DNA of 64,000 nt from Euglena gracilis. Taxonomy: Eukaryota; Euglenida; Euglenophyceae; Euglenales. The DNA is taken from contig CP154955.1 in assembly GCA_039621445.1 (NCBI GenBank), positions 50,419,080-50,483,079 on the forward strand. The letters run 5' to 3'. Under the pieces are notes generated by a model. It was given only the letters and a program-made list of their open reading frames with translations, was not told the DNA's origin and searched no databases. Positions 23,487 through 36,424 of this stretch are shown here, piece by piece (within the stretch, counting starts at the first letter, position 1; every line of letters starts with the position of its first letter). A program made the translations under genes and the position numbers.

Positions 23487-24019
23487 CATCCAGCAATCTC
23501 AAAAACAATTTTGCAAAACCCACCAATATGCCAAGCTGTGACTATGTCTGTGGATGTGTCGACATCCCCAGCTGCTCTGAACTTGGTTGTCAACCCATAC
23601 TGGCAGGGCATCACGCATCAGGTACCATCTTTAGTGGTACCTTTTTGTATTTGCCGTTTGTTTGTTTTTTGCAAATCAATGCCTTGTCCCATTTTCTGGT
23701 TGGCGATTACAATGACCACCAACCACACCAAGGTGGAAACAAAAGTTGCCCACTACTGGTGACGCACTGTTCTATCCCATGGATTGGTTTGCAGTTTCCC
23801 AAATGAGCGCATCTGCGTTCATTATGGCAGTGTTCACTTGGATGATACCTTGCCAAAACGATTAGGGTTGCAAAAGGGAGGGATCAGCTTTTGGGGTACT
23901 CACACCCATCAAATCCCACCACACAAACCCTCTCTCGAGCTTACGCCTCATCCGGCTTATATGCAACCCGCCACAGGCACCCGATGTTGTTTGTTCGTCT
24001 CTGAGTTGCTTGGCCAGTT

Positions 24020-24112
24020 TGCAGAGTTCGGCAAGGAAGCCACACCAGCGCGTAAGAGCCACCTGAGAAGCCCAGGAGCTGAGGGGGGGCCCAGCCTGTG
24101 GAGGGGGCGTTT
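24020..24112 (-). CDS. Possible exon with helical sequence
   Basis: Acceptor gggcttctcag is followed by VALTRWCGFLAELCKLAKQL and RDEQ on the minus strand. It lies downstream of the GTPase exons in the same orientation, and GBP-like GTPases end in a helical domain, so it could continue that gene. Third-position bias is modest and another frame is open. Confidence 0.3.
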
Positions 24113-24719
24113 CGACCACAGGGCAACAACACGGAGACATCCGGAGGTACACAAGACGCATACACCCACACCAACACAACTGCACGCACACAGATTTATC
24201 CACATCACACTGGCGTTTTTTAAAAAAATACTTGAGATTGAGATTCCATAAGTGGTTTTACATGATTTTTTTGGTGCTTTTATGATTTAACTTGAATTTG
24301 CGTGATGATTTATTTGAATCCAAAATCCAGGTATGGTGAAAAAATGATAGCACAGCTTGCTGTGAAAACGGCTCCCAAGGAGGCGTGCCAGCAATCAAAC
24401 CTGTACAGTCCTGAAAGCCAAAACGCCTTCCACTTCTTCATTATTACCCCCCCCCTGTCTGGTTTACCCTGCACCTATGTGATTTTGGCATTTTGGAAAA
24501 CTTTGATGTACAAAATAAACAGTAGGTCTGCCTTCACAGTTGTTATTAAACCACAATTCCAACAGGTTCATCTCACACTTCATCTCTGTTAAACTCCTGC
24601 CAAATAGAAGCAACCACACATGCGAGCCCGTACTGGGCGCGATGCAAAAACTGTCATTTAAAATGACAGTGGAACGGCATAAAAAGCAGCTTTCCAACAT
24701 ACATTATATTTAAAAAAAA

Positions 24720-25010
24720 ACCTTAAGAACCTTACAAAATTCGTCCAGGAAAATTTTCGATTTCGAGCAAAAAAGAAGTCGCAAAATCACGGCAAAAACA
24801 ATCCAACTCTGGGGGGGGGATGATTTCTGGCATTGCTGGAACATTGTCAATCTACCCAAAAGTCAAAAGTTTTTGGGCTTCTTGATTTTCAACCAGGCAT
24901 TGGTTCTATGCCCAGATGGCTCTTTGTTGTAACATGGAAAATAGACGCCTTATAAAAAAATCCCAAAATTCTCAAATTGCTTTAAAAACCTTAAAAAAAA
25001 CCCTTCAAAA
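24720..25010. repeat. Miniature element with 'tggcattgctgg' core
   Basis: Shares ggcaaaaacaatccaactc and tctggcattgctggaacatt with 4690-4760, and CCTTAAAA-type flanks. Confidence 0.5.
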
Positions 25011-25056
25011 TGCATTAAAAGAACTTTAAAAAATGAAATTTTCAACAAAAATAATA

Positions 25057-25449
25057 AACCACCGCCCCCAATTAAAAGCCCCCCCCCCACAGTTTCCCCG
25101 CCAAAAATCTAAATAACAGCCCCCCGCCCCCCCGCCAAGCCGGCCGACATGGCGTGGCCAAAATTTTTCCGAAAAATGGTGAAAAACTCCAAAAATCTCC
25201 ACAAAAGTAGGTCGCCATTGGGAACAAAATTGATATCTGGTATGCTTGAAACGTGGCCTATCCACCCAAAACTCGAAAAAATGCGTCCTGCAAATATTTA
25301 AATTTGGACCCCATTCGATGCCCGGATCGGCCGCCGGCCGAAGTCTTTTCCTTTAGAAAAAGGGTCCCCAATTAGAAGCCCCCCCCCCTCGGGTTTTCCG
25401 CAGAGTGACCAAATAGTAGCTCTGGTGGGCTTCTAATTGGGGCGGGGGT
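25057..25449. mobile_element. TA-flanked miniature element (AACCACCGCCCCCAATTAAAAGCC ends)
   Basis: The left end aaccaccgcccccaattaaa is inverted at the right as ttctaattggggcgggggtt. TA is present at both flanks (25055-25056 and 25450-25451), the duplication typical of Tc1/mariner elements. The interior contains the ctggtatgcttgaaacgtgg variant of the dispersed core. Confidence 0.7.
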
Positions 25450-25747
25450 TTAATGCCTCCTTGCCAAATATAAGCAGCCAGGGGCCGGTTTTCAGAAACC
25501 CAAACACGAGCAACTGGTGGATAACGTTGGGGGGGGTACAGCACGCTAAACAATGGCAATGAGAGTTCAGGGCAAGGGTGGAGCACAAGGATGTTGGTGA
25601 AACCAGGCATCGTCCTTCGTGTCCCAAAAATGAGCCTTGGGTGGCAGAGGATGCGCGCGGTTTTGTTTGAAAGGTGTGCAGGGTCAACCTCCAGGACATT
25701 ATTTCCAGTGATCTTGAAACAAAGGAGTTATTGTCGGTGGTCTTGCC

Positions 25748-26428
25748 CAAGCACCTATAGTTGACACCCCAATTTTTGCCATTTTCGGCCATTTTCGGCC
25801 ATTTTCGGCCATTTTTTCCTATAGGTGGGGGGGTAAAATTACCTTAAAATCCTTTCATACCAACAATGCATTTGATCATTCATGCAACGTGAAAGTAGTT
25901 GTGAGCAACAAATCAACACATCCAAAGAGGTCCGTTTGAATGGGTGCTCAGGGATTAAAGAGGTCAAAAAAATTGGTTGCAATATTGTGAAAAATCTAAA
26001 TGGCACAAATCCATCACTTCAAAGAAGCCTTGATGTTAAATTTCATCTGTCATGATGAGATGATCATCCGTCTGGATGTGGCGAAATTGGAAGAAAGTGC
26101 GCTCGGCTTGAGCTCAGAGCAAAAGCACGCAAACATGTGATCAGCACACAATGTTGAAATATTGACATCAAATGCGCTCACCCAATTGCCCAATTTCTGC
26201 AGCATATACATCTTGTCCAGCATCTGCATCTTGTTCAGTATCTTGTTCAGTATTTGCAATGATTTTTTTCTCATTTTCGGCCATTTTCGGCCATTTTCGG
26301 CCATTTTCGGCCATTTTCGGCCATTTTCGTGACCCCCACCTATAGAGCCCAAAAATTCATTTTCGGCCATTTTCGGCCATTTTCGGCCATTTTCGGCCAT
26401 TTTCGGCCATTTTGACTATAGGTGCTTG
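25748..26428. mobile_element. Element with CAAGCACCTATAG ends and perfect 8-bp duplication
   Basis: CAAGCACCTATAG is inverted as CTATAGGTGCTTG at 26416-26428. gtcttgcc flanks both sides exactly (25740-25747 and 26429-26436). Inside are three arrays of the decamer ATTTTCGGCC (25785-25812, 26274-26327 and 26360-26410), with further cctatag motifs next to the arrays. The 8-bp duplication suggests hAT. A 116-codon minus frame here is made largely of decamer translation and is not a gene. Confidence 0.8.
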
Positions 26429-26493
26429 GTCTTGCCTGACTGCTGCTTTGATTGTCATGATTGCCATGTTTTTTTGTTGAAAGGGCTTACAGC

Positions 26494-26562
26494 CACCCAC
26501 CGACCCACCCACCCACCCACCCACCCACCCACCCACCCACACACACGCGCGCGCGCGCGCAG
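26494..26562. repeat. CCCA and CG/CA microsatellite
   Basis: Tandem ccca units followed by cacacgcgcgcgcg. Confidence 0.9.
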
Positions 26563-27109
26563 CCAGCACAATGTTGAAAGTTGAGGCCCGTACAGGCGAA
26601 CAGGGTCAAAGGGCAAAGCACAGGGGTAAACGCGGCACACACTAATGTGTGGCACGGAGCTCACGGAAAGAATAGGTTGGACGGGGGGGATTGACAAGAA
26701 CAGCAGCTCAGTTACCCTTCATATAATGCAAAATTAAAATTATTATGACTTCGGTGCATTCGACACCGAATCCAATTTCAAAAAAAAATGTCATCATTGC
26801 AACTGAACCCGAGTATTGTTGATAAAGATTGCTGGCTGAAGAAACACGTCCAAAAACAGGGGGCCTGAAAGAATACGGGAGGCAGGGGGTCCAGCGCGCA
26901 GAAATCTGACAGGCAACTGGTCATTGTGTGAAATATATTGTCCAAAAGTGGGACATTTCTGTCTATGAGAAGCTCGGTTTTCACTCTGAACTTAAAAAGG
27001 GAAATGCTAGAAAGTGAGATACCAGATTTCCTGCCCCCCAAAAAAGCCAAGCGAACTGTTTGAGTGCTCTTTGATCTGATGTCCGCCGTTCTCTGACCAA
27101 TGCGGGCGG

Positions 27110-27220
27110 GGGAGGCAGTCGGTCTACGATGGAGCAGCACCGGCATCCCAGGGAACAGTGTGCGGCCTCCCTCCCAGCGGCCGAACAGGAAAGATGGCGG
27201 AGGTGGGCACGTATGGTTAG
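27110..27220 (-). CDS. GC-rich island, possible exon
   Basis: A minus frame reads GGRTLFPGMPVLLHRRPTAS after a possible acceptor cgctgggag, with GTCAGA as candidate donor. Its phase does not match the end of the GTPase exon at 28379, and no motif was recognised. Confidence 0.2.
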
Positions 27221-27569
27221 GCGAGAAATGTAGAAACGTTTCAGCATCAAGCATTTTTTTACCGACCCCCGTGGGGGGGGGTCACTTCCACTCTTCCAAA
27301 AACCAGTCAGTCAGCCCCACGAGGTGGGGGTTCGGACACTCCAGAATCCAAGAGAAATTGAACGTAAATGTACAGAAAAATGGTCAAATTTTGGCGGCAG
27401 ACAACTTTGGTGGTTTTCAACTGACCCCCCCCCCAGGGAAGGGGTGTGGGCCAAAGACCAGTCAGTCATTCTGAAAGAAAAAAAACATTCAGTCATTCCA
27501 CTCCCCTGGGAGGTCGGCGGGTGCCTGGCTGATTGTATGTTCAACGTAGCTTTCACCGCTGAGGGTTGA

Positions 27570-27955
27570 CTTACGCGCAGTGCCCTAATTCTGCGCAGTG
27601 CCATAATGAGTGCGCAGTGCCCTAATTCCGCGCAGTGCCCTAATAAATGCGCACCGCCCAAAGAAAAAATCACAGTCACATCTCAGGTAGGAAAAGGACG
27701 CACAATCCTCAGAACTGTCCTTCTCAGACCAAATATTTCTATCGTCCAAGCCCAAACTTGACACATAATCACTTGACTAATTGCTTGACATTTCAAAGAG
27801 GGGAAAAACTGAAATTGAGTGGGTGAAAAGTAAGTAGTTTGGGCTTTGCCCTAATAAGTGCGCAGTGCCCCAATAAGTGCGCACGCCTCGGGGTCCGAAA
27901 CTACGTCCCTAAAATGTGCACACTCGTGCACTTTTTAGTGGGGGTTTAACAGGTT
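27570..27955. repeat. GCGCAGTGCCCTAAT repeat block
   Basis: Four tandem units of about 20 bp, gcgcagtgccctaatt(c/a), at 27572-27652, and two more at 27848-27885, followed by ggtccgaaactacgtccct as in the block near 7280. Confidence 0.6.
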
Positions 27956-27960
27956 CTTAT

Positions 27961-28235
27961 CAGGGGTTTTTTTTAAGACTGGGGGGGAGGGGGGCCCCCC
28001 ACTCACCCACCCCGTGGGGGTCCCCGGGGGGGGTCCCAGGGGACCCACAAAAAAATGGCCGAAAATCACGAAAACTGCTAAAAATAGCACTTTTCAAAAA
28101 TTTTCGGCGCCTTTGGCAAAGCATATCCCACCCCCATCCGGGAGGACCCCTCTGGGGGGGGGGGGGGGCTCGGCCGGACCCACCCACCCTACCTCCCCCT
28201 CCCCCCCGGGGGTCCACGACTGAAAAAAAACCCTG
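27961..28235. mobile_element. hAT-like miniature element, perfect 8-bp duplication
   Basis: Ends CAGGGGTTTTTTTTAAGACT and CAGGGTTTTTTTTCAGTCGT (minus strand) enclose 275 bp. gttcttat is duplicated exactly at 27953-27960 and 28236-28243. The interior is shared with 8415-8634 and 246-366. It lies in the transcribed part of the GTPase gene, downstream of exon 28379-28489. Confidence 0.85.
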
Positions 28236-28378
28236 GTTCTTATATTCAAATATAAAATATATGTGGCAGAATCACTCTTAATGCCAACCTCGGGGGCAGT
28301 TAGGAGTGATCCGGGGGGGGGGTGAAAAAGAACCACCACAACCCACAGCCACCTACGAGGCCCTACACCACCCCGGAC

Positions 28379-28489
28379 CTGGGGAGCGGGCGGGGGCCCG
28401 GCCATCCGGGGGCCGGTCCGCCACAATCTGGCGCCGCTGCGGGTCATAGCGCACGGGGTACGGGCAGCCGAGGTACTGCGCCAGCAACC
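28379..28489 (-). CDS. GTPase exon 11 (AQYLGCPYPVRYD)
   Basis: Acceptor ccccggcccag; starts with GG, completing the glycine split with exon 10. Reads LLAQYLGCPYPVRYDPQRRQ, then IVADRPPDG. The donor AG-GTCCGG is plausible but weak; without it a stop follows within about 15 codons. Later exons were not identified with confidence. Confidence 0.6.
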
Positions 28490-31400
28490 CTGGGCCGGGG
28501 GAAGGGCGGGACAAACAGAGGACATGGGGGGTTTCTTTGCTTAAAAAACGCTGGCCATGGCATTGCTCAGCGACCGCGGGTCAGCTGAGAGGCTGGGAAA
28601 TTGGGTGTGGCTGGAAAAAGCCTGCTGGCTGACCCCCCCCCCATGAGGTACCCCGGCCGGAACTGGGTCCGAAGATATCAAACACCTCATTATTAAAAAA
28701 AAAAGTTCCAATTGTGTTGAATAAAACAAGATGTTTGTTGACAATTAGCTTTTGACCAAAAATTTGCCCTGGGTTGCCCATTTTTGACCTATTTTTGCAC
28801 CTCCAAGAGCAACTTCCAAACGCCCTTCGGGCGGCTGAACAGGAAATAAACTCGTCAATGGGGAGAAAGGGTTCAGGGGTGGAAAAAGGCTGCTGGCTGG
28901 CGGGACCCCCCAGGAGGACAGGGTCCATTTCGGCTCAAGGGACACCATGACCAGGCTCCTTTTTAGGCCCCAGGGGGAGGCTGGTCCCCCCAAAAACCTA
29001 GCCCTCTGAAGACCATGAAAAATATTTGGGCGCCAGAGGCGGACCCTGGGGCGGACCCCTCCAGACCTCTTGACTGTGGCTGTTTGTTTGGTGCCTTTTA
29101 TCCCTTCTTCTGGCCTGGCGCTGTTTTTCGTCTCTGGCCCTTTTTGTCTGCGTACACGGACGTGGTCGGAGCCTGGCGGAAACCCTCCAGACCCCCCCGA
29201 GGGTCTTCCGAGTTAAAAAGAAGCGCAGTCGACCCAGGAAAAACCCCCCAAAATGGGGATTTCTTCGCGAAAACAGGTCGACACTGCAGGAAAACAATTG
29301 ATCCCTGGCATCCTTGGACCATCGCTCATCCCCCAAAAATGTCAAAACGAAAACATTTTCCGAGTGTTTGAATTTCAGCCCTGTTCGAACCTTGACCGGT
29401 GCTCTGCTCGTCCTCGTTGGTTGGTCAGTCTTATGTGGGCCCAACCACAACCCAGATGGTTTGCGCAGGAGAAAACACGCGGTCCAAGGTATCTGGCATT
29501 GCGGGGAGAAAAAACACGGACAGATGCAGGTGCAGGTACATACAGGCACGACATTGACCTTCAGGTTCTTTGCTGACTGTCTTCCATATCTAAAACTGTT
29601 GGGGACAGCATCAGGCTTTTAACAACCCTGGGGGTCCCTTGTGCTATGGGTTTCCTGTCCACAACAGGCACATCCCTAGAGGGGGGGTCAGCTTTGTGTC
29701 CCAACCCCATCACCAGCCAAGTTTCCCTTAAAAATGGCGGTTCAGCCCATGGTGCTTCCAGTGTTCGGAGTGTGCGATAGCATTGCAGCCCAAAAAAAAA
29801 CCCAACCCGGGGGGGGGGGGTCGAAAATGCCCTAAACCCTCCCAAAATAAGACCCCGGGTTCATTTCATGGGTCGGTTGCTGGAAAGCCTGAGGGGGGGT
29901 CTTATTCATGGGGGGGGTCCATTTTATGGATTTCTGCTGGAAAATGTTTTTTTTTGGAAATTATTGTGGGATGCCCCTTTGAGCAATGATTCTCACGTCA
30001 TTTTACGTTCATAGACATGGACATGGCACAATATGCTATTGCTGAAGACTTGCTTCATGGATTGTTGGGAGAGGCAGCTGAAGAATTTCTCGGAAGGGCC
30101 AGGGGGGGGGGTCTTATTCAGGGGGGGGCCATTTCATGGGTTTTTGCTCGGAACGTCCAGAGGGGGTTTTATTTTGGGGGGGTCCATTTATGGGAGGGTC
30201 CTATTTGGGGGGGGTTAAACCCCCCTCCCAAATAACACCCACCCAAATAACCCCTCACCAAATAACACACACACCCCTCGGGGGCCGATTTCGAGCGCCC
30301 AAATGACACCCACCCCCTTGTTTTCCTTTGTTTTTCCATGTAAAAATAACACCCCCCCCCAAATAACATCCCCCCCCCGGGCCCCAGTTCGGATGCCCAA
30401 ATAACACACCGGGGGGCGTTATTTGGGGGGGGGGGGTTACTCCCGGGGGCGCAACCTCCCTAAAAATCTGGCTGGTATTTGACAAATGCACACACCCACC
30501 CACCCACACTCACACCCACACCCATGCATGCATGGCGACCACGAAGAGCAGCTGTGTGCACACCGGCGTTGGCTAGCTGCACGGCGTCCTCCACAAAGTT
30601 GTGACGGATGTGGTAGCCGAGGCGGTCCACACAGAGGTCGAAGATGGCGTTGAATGTCTGCTCATTAAACCTGCAGCCCGGCGCACAGGCACAAAAGGCA
30701 CTCACACATTCACAGAAAGATTGAAATTGGCCTCCTTCTGTGCCGAACATACCCAACCCCCCCTTGTGCATTGTGATTTGCATCGTTCTTTGGGCGATAT
30801 GAGTGTGTGTGTGTGTGTGTGTGTGCGTGCGTGCGTGCGTGTGTGCGTGCGCGCGTGCGTGCGTGCGTGCATGCGTGCGTGCGTGCGTGCGTGCGCGCAC
30901 ACATGCATGTGCTTGGTTTCCGCAAAATGTACGCAATCAGGGCGGGGCAACTGAACAAGTTCGGTCCAGCTCAGGAAAAAGGCTGACCTGCCCACCCCTG
31001 TTCCGAGATTCTCCCGTACCGGACCCAGGTTGAAGCACCTGGGGGGGGGGGGGTTACAATCAAGGTTACAAGGTGGAAGATGCTGCTGGAGAATGGACCC
31101 ACAGAGTCTCCTTTGAGTGGACAACGTTCTACTCACAACGTCCTGACATGACACAGGAAGCAGATCCCAGTGACACATACTTGTTGCCAGCGGGGGTCCC
31201 TTCTTGGCCAAGGAAGAGGTGGTAGATGGGGACGTCGCTCTGGGGGATGGCAGAAGAGCAGAAGAGCAGAAGGCAGTGGGTCAGAATGATCCACTGCCAA
31301 GAAACAAGCGCCACCTCCCCAAAGCTCAAGGAGGGCATGCTGCTTGGCTTGCCTGGCTGTTTCATGAGGTGAAAAAAATGAATACCGAAACAGTGTGGTT

Positions 31401-34400
31401 GATGATATAACTTCTTTATTATTTTGTGAAATGTGACGAAATCAGTGGCAACACCGACGCCAATACCAACACCTATGCTGCACCAACACAACAAATAACA
31501 ATGTCACTGCAGAATGCAGACAGGAGAGGAGGTGCAGGGGGAAGGGAGGACCCGGTCCACCCACAAGATCTTTTGGGCCGCATCGTGGAAGCGGTAGGGG
31601 ATGCGGACCTCCTGGATGTTGAACCGCCGCACCACGTCCTCCTATGAGACATATGTTGCCTGCCGTGGGGTACCCCCCCCCGAACAAAAAATACAGAAAG
31701 CCAAAATTGTGAAAAAGCACGTTAATGTTGAAAATGTAATATATATTATATTCCCACATCTTTTACACCTTTCCGGTACCTCCGTCATCCAAGGAGAAGC
31801 CAAGAAATAACCGCCATCAAAAACCACGGGCGGGGTCCATCATCCAGGGAACAGGAGCAGAGTGGTCAGGAAAAAAGCCGTCACACACACACACATGAAA
31901 TTTGCAAACAACACATTTTCGGGCAGTTCACTCACCGCACTCACAAGGATACAGATGCCCCAGTCGTCTGAAAAAACATTCTGAAAGAACAAAGCTTTCA
32001 AAATGATCCAAAAAAAATTGCCCCGCTACATTTTTTCTTCTAATTCTTCTTCCAGTGATGATTATTCGGACTGTGAAACCAGATGGGAGGAGGGGTAATA
32101 TGGACCTCCCTCTGGACAAGAGGGGTGGGGGGGGGGGGCAGACTGCCCCTCCAACCTCAACAGTGGCTTGGACAACGCGGTTGATTTTTGGCACAGTGCG
32201 AAGCACCAGGCCGAAAAATTCACCCCAAAATTGAAACTGTGCTTTGGGGCACTTCATGGTATCAAAAATACGTCGAAAAATGCGATATTTTCTGGTACTA
32301 GGCACTGGACTTACCAACCACCGGGGGAGGAGGGGAGGGGCCACTTTCAAGAAAACCAGCCAGCCATTTCTCAAAAACCCACTTGCCCACCCACTTCCAA
32401 CCCGTTAGACCCGAGGGAGGGGGGGGGGTTGCCAACTTGCCCACTCCGGTCAAAATGGCTCAAAGATCAATGGATTCACAATTTTTTCAGCACCTTCGGC
32501 GCCAGTTGGGCCATTTTCTGCCGGTCCCAGCTGACACCAACCGTCCAGGGGGGGGGGGTTCTGAAACCAAAAATCCATCAGTGGCTCTGAAAAAAACAAC
32601 AGTTAGTCACCCCAAGGGGGTGGTGGGGTCAGGCATGCCTTAAGAAATGGATGCACTGAATGCATCCATACAACCAACCCTTAGAAGCCCTCGGCAGCTC
32701 CCTGGCTGTGATGCACGTGAGCCGCGGGGGTGGGGGGGGGGAGTTGGCGGAGGGCAGGCTTTTTTTTAAAGCGCCTTGGACGACCTTCAAACGTTCATTC
32801 CGGCAATATTCTCGCTGGTGGCCATCCTCGGTACCGGGGGGGGGGGGAAATTTTGTGCCAGAGAAATTTTGCGGCGACAAATTTCGCGGACGACAAATTT
32901 CGCGGGATTACTTAAAAATGTCCGGAAATATTTCGCGGGATTTGCTTCCGCGAAATTTGTCCGTGCAAATTTTCTCCAGGGCAAAATTTTTCCCCCCCGG
33001 TAGTTTCAAAAAATAAAGTTGAAGGGCCTAAAAAGGCCTTTCGACGCCCTCAAATTGCCTGGACTTTTGTGGAGGGGACTGCCTTACAAACACAATACCT
33101 GCGGAGAAATTCGCCCCGAGAAGTTGGAAAAGTAGGGTGTCTTTTCCGGTCTTGGGTTTAATGTCGAAAGCGGAATTGTGAGGGGTCAGTTCTCTCGGCC
33201 ATGCGCAGGGAGATGCTCGCCAAAGCAAACCTGGAACGCCGTCTGGAGCACCTTGGGGTCGCCGATGCGGCTGTAATTGTGGACCACGATGAGCAGGTCC
33301 TGTGTGGGTGTGGCGCGACGCCTCATGTGAAGGAAAACACATGAAACATACCACCCCAAATGTGCATACCCTTCAGCAAACCACCAAATATAAAGCTCAC
33401 CTTTGCGAAATCGCCGACCGGTTAAGCGGTGCCAACTGTCGAGCAGCGAGGAAAATCAGTCAAATTGTCATTGAGCGACAGTTTTGGCAAATAAGTTGAC
33501 AGAAGCAAAATGAGGCTAGAACGGTACCAAAAGTATATTTGGATCAAGAAGTTTGATGCTCCTGACCAAATATGATAGCCCTGAGCAGTCAAATCTCGCA
33601 AAAATATAAAAATATAAATTTCAATTTGGATGCCATTCGTTAACCCAACCCTGGGGAGAGGGAAATCGCTTCCACTTTATCAGGCTGAATATTCATCAAT
33701 TTTCACAAAATCGAGCTTGGCACCATTTAAACTCTTTCAAAAGCAGTCAACGACTCTTTCCTTGCAAACGTGAGCATCCTCCCAAAGTTACCCCCAAACA
33801 GGCATTATTCTTTAATACGCCTGAAAAACCTTAAAAAACCTTAAAATGTTTTGAGAATTGTCGCCTCAAAAAAATGCCTGCCCCAGGGGGAGTCACCAAA
33901 CCACGACAATTCCTGACAGATCCAGACAAAACCCAACAAATCTTCAAGACAACTTTCGACAACACCGTCAAAAAGCCCAAGTGCCTGGAGGTGCTTGGGC
34001 ATGATGGCGCAATGGCACGATGACATGATGACACGATGGCATGATAACATGATGGCACGATCTGACTCGGTGCACAGCAAGTCTCCTTGTCCGCGGAAAT
34101 GCAGCACACACGCAAGAAACGCCAGCGTAAATCCCCCCCTAATAGAAGCGCGGGGCCGCTACAAGCACAGGGTCCAAACAAAAGCTCACCCCCCGCCGCC
34201 GAAGGTGGCGGTCCGCTACAAGCATACCCCCATTTGATGGGAGTTCTAAAAGAAGTCAACAATATCGCCCGCACCCGCGAAGGGGTCCAAACTGGGTAGG
34301 ATTGGCCCGCCCCCCCCCCTTTCGACTCTGCCATTTCGTCGGGGTCCAAAAATTGGGCTAAAAAATCAATTTTTCGACAATATCTCCAGAAAACGTACAT

Positions 34401-36375
34401 TATTTCTGGAAATGTTGGTCTGACGAAATGTACCCCTGGAGCCCTTTATCACCCCCCCCCCGTTCGCCATTTTGGCCGCCGACATGCCTGGCCCGCTTTT
34501 TTGGTTCAATTTTTTCCAACATATCTCGACAATGAAGCAAAATCAAAATAAATGTCCCCCGTTTTTGGCCCGAAACCCATAGACTTTGGGTCAAAAATGG
34601 GTCGAAAAAGTCGAAAAAATGGGAAAAAATGGTTTGCTCGAAACCATGTTTTTTTGGCCTCCCAGACCCGGAAAACCTGTTTTTGAGCCGAAACGAGCGT
34701 TCTTCGAACCCCCGGCCCACCATTTTTGGCCCGAAACCCATGGATTTTGGTCATTTCCGGGTCAAAACAGTCGAAAAAATCCATTATGGTATGGTATGGG
34801 GGCATGTGGGGGTCTCTGAGCTCTTAACACTTCAGAAATTACTGTAAAATCACTGAAAGTTACCGCAAATTGCATAATTTTAAATTTGTAAATTATAAAT
34901 TACGCGAAATTTGCAATGTTAATCTTTTCGGCCTTCCATTACGTGCAAGTCTCATTAAGAGGTCAGCACTATTCAAAACCTGGATTACAAGCAGGGAAGT
35001 CCGCTTGAACACCCAGTGCTCTCCGCCAGCCTCCCACACCTTGCCAGGCCGGGCATCCTCCTTTATCTGCTTGTGGGTGGAGAGGATGAACTCTTGGTCC
35101 TGCACCACCCCAATAAGGCACGTGGGTGATCATCCCCAAGGCATGATGTGTTGGCAATTTCTTGGCAGAAAATTACGTGTCTGTGATGTGTGCGCATGCA
35201 CAGCTGTAGGGAACATGGACATAACGGGAAGTCCTGAGAGGGGGATGGGTCGGACCCCTCCCTCTTTCCTCAAAACTGAAGGGGAAAGCGAAATTTCGGC
35301 TCTGTGGACGGGCAAAAGCCCGATACCAGAAACCACGTTTTCTTTGAAATAAATCTAAAATGATCAATTTATGCGAAGATTGGTGCTTATCCGGAGTAGG
35401 GGGAGTCAAATTCTTATCCGCACTTATCCGGCGTTTTCCATAGTTATCAAGAGTTGCAAAAAACGCCCATATTGACTGGACCAAACATCCAAAAAGGTTA
35501 AATCAGGGAATTTCTAAAGGCTAAAAGACCACTGGGGGGGGGGCAGCCGGCCGGAAAAAGGGTGCTGGTTGGCTGGACTCCCCTGGGGCAGGGCGGGGTC
35601 CGGCTTAAGAAATTCCCTGGTGGAAATATCAATTTTAAGGTGCTCAATATGCTTAACAGTGAGAACCAGAAGTCTTTTTTCACCGTTGTCGGAACCTGCC
35701 AAGGAGGGGGTGGGACCAGATCCCCCGTTCCACGCATTCCAACATCTAGAGAGAGGGGGTCTGGACCCCCGCCCCACCACCTTGACACTCCCCGAGGGGG
35801 GGGGGGTTGGTCCTTACCACCTATCTCAATGATGAAGGGCTTCCCTGCTCACTCGTGAACATGCATACACACACGCACACACGCACACACATACACGCAC
35901 ACATATACACACATGCACATACTCACACTTATGCCATACACCTACAAACAGACGCACACAGATCAGGTGCACATAAACGTCCACTGAATCAACAACCCGT
36001 GCACAAAATTCGAAACGCAAAAAAAAAAGTGCACAGAGGACCCGGAGCTTGCAGTTGGAGACCACAACAATGCGGACGTCCGCCAGGCCGTATGCCAGCT
36101 CGCTCAGGAGGTTTTCCGCACTGCTGCGCTCCTCCACCGTCTCGCGCCGGGCTGTACAGCAGAATACCAGGAGAGTGACAGGCAGAGAGACCACACGAAA
36201 AGGTAAAAGGGAATGCCTACAAAACCCCAAAAATAATTAACCTCCAAATTCAGTATTTTCTTGGACAGAGGGGGGGGGGTGTCATTTGGGCAAACAAACA
36301 AAATCAAAAAAAATGCCCTCAAAAGCACTTCAACCGGCCCAAGGAAAAATAAAAAAAAGAACAAAGAAACCAAAA

Positions 36376-36424
<49 letters not shown>

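Noticed and set aside
26050-26400. Minus-strand frame with MAENGRKWPK repeats
   Set aside because: Direct translation of the ATTTTCGGCC decamer array inside a mobile element.
30801-30905. Possible CRISPR or satellite centromere repeat
   Set aside because: Simple GT/GCGT microsatellite with no spacers or higher-order unit.
36376-36422. Processed pseudogene tail
   Set aside because: A long poly-A is present but no gene-like sequence precedes it and no target duplication was found.
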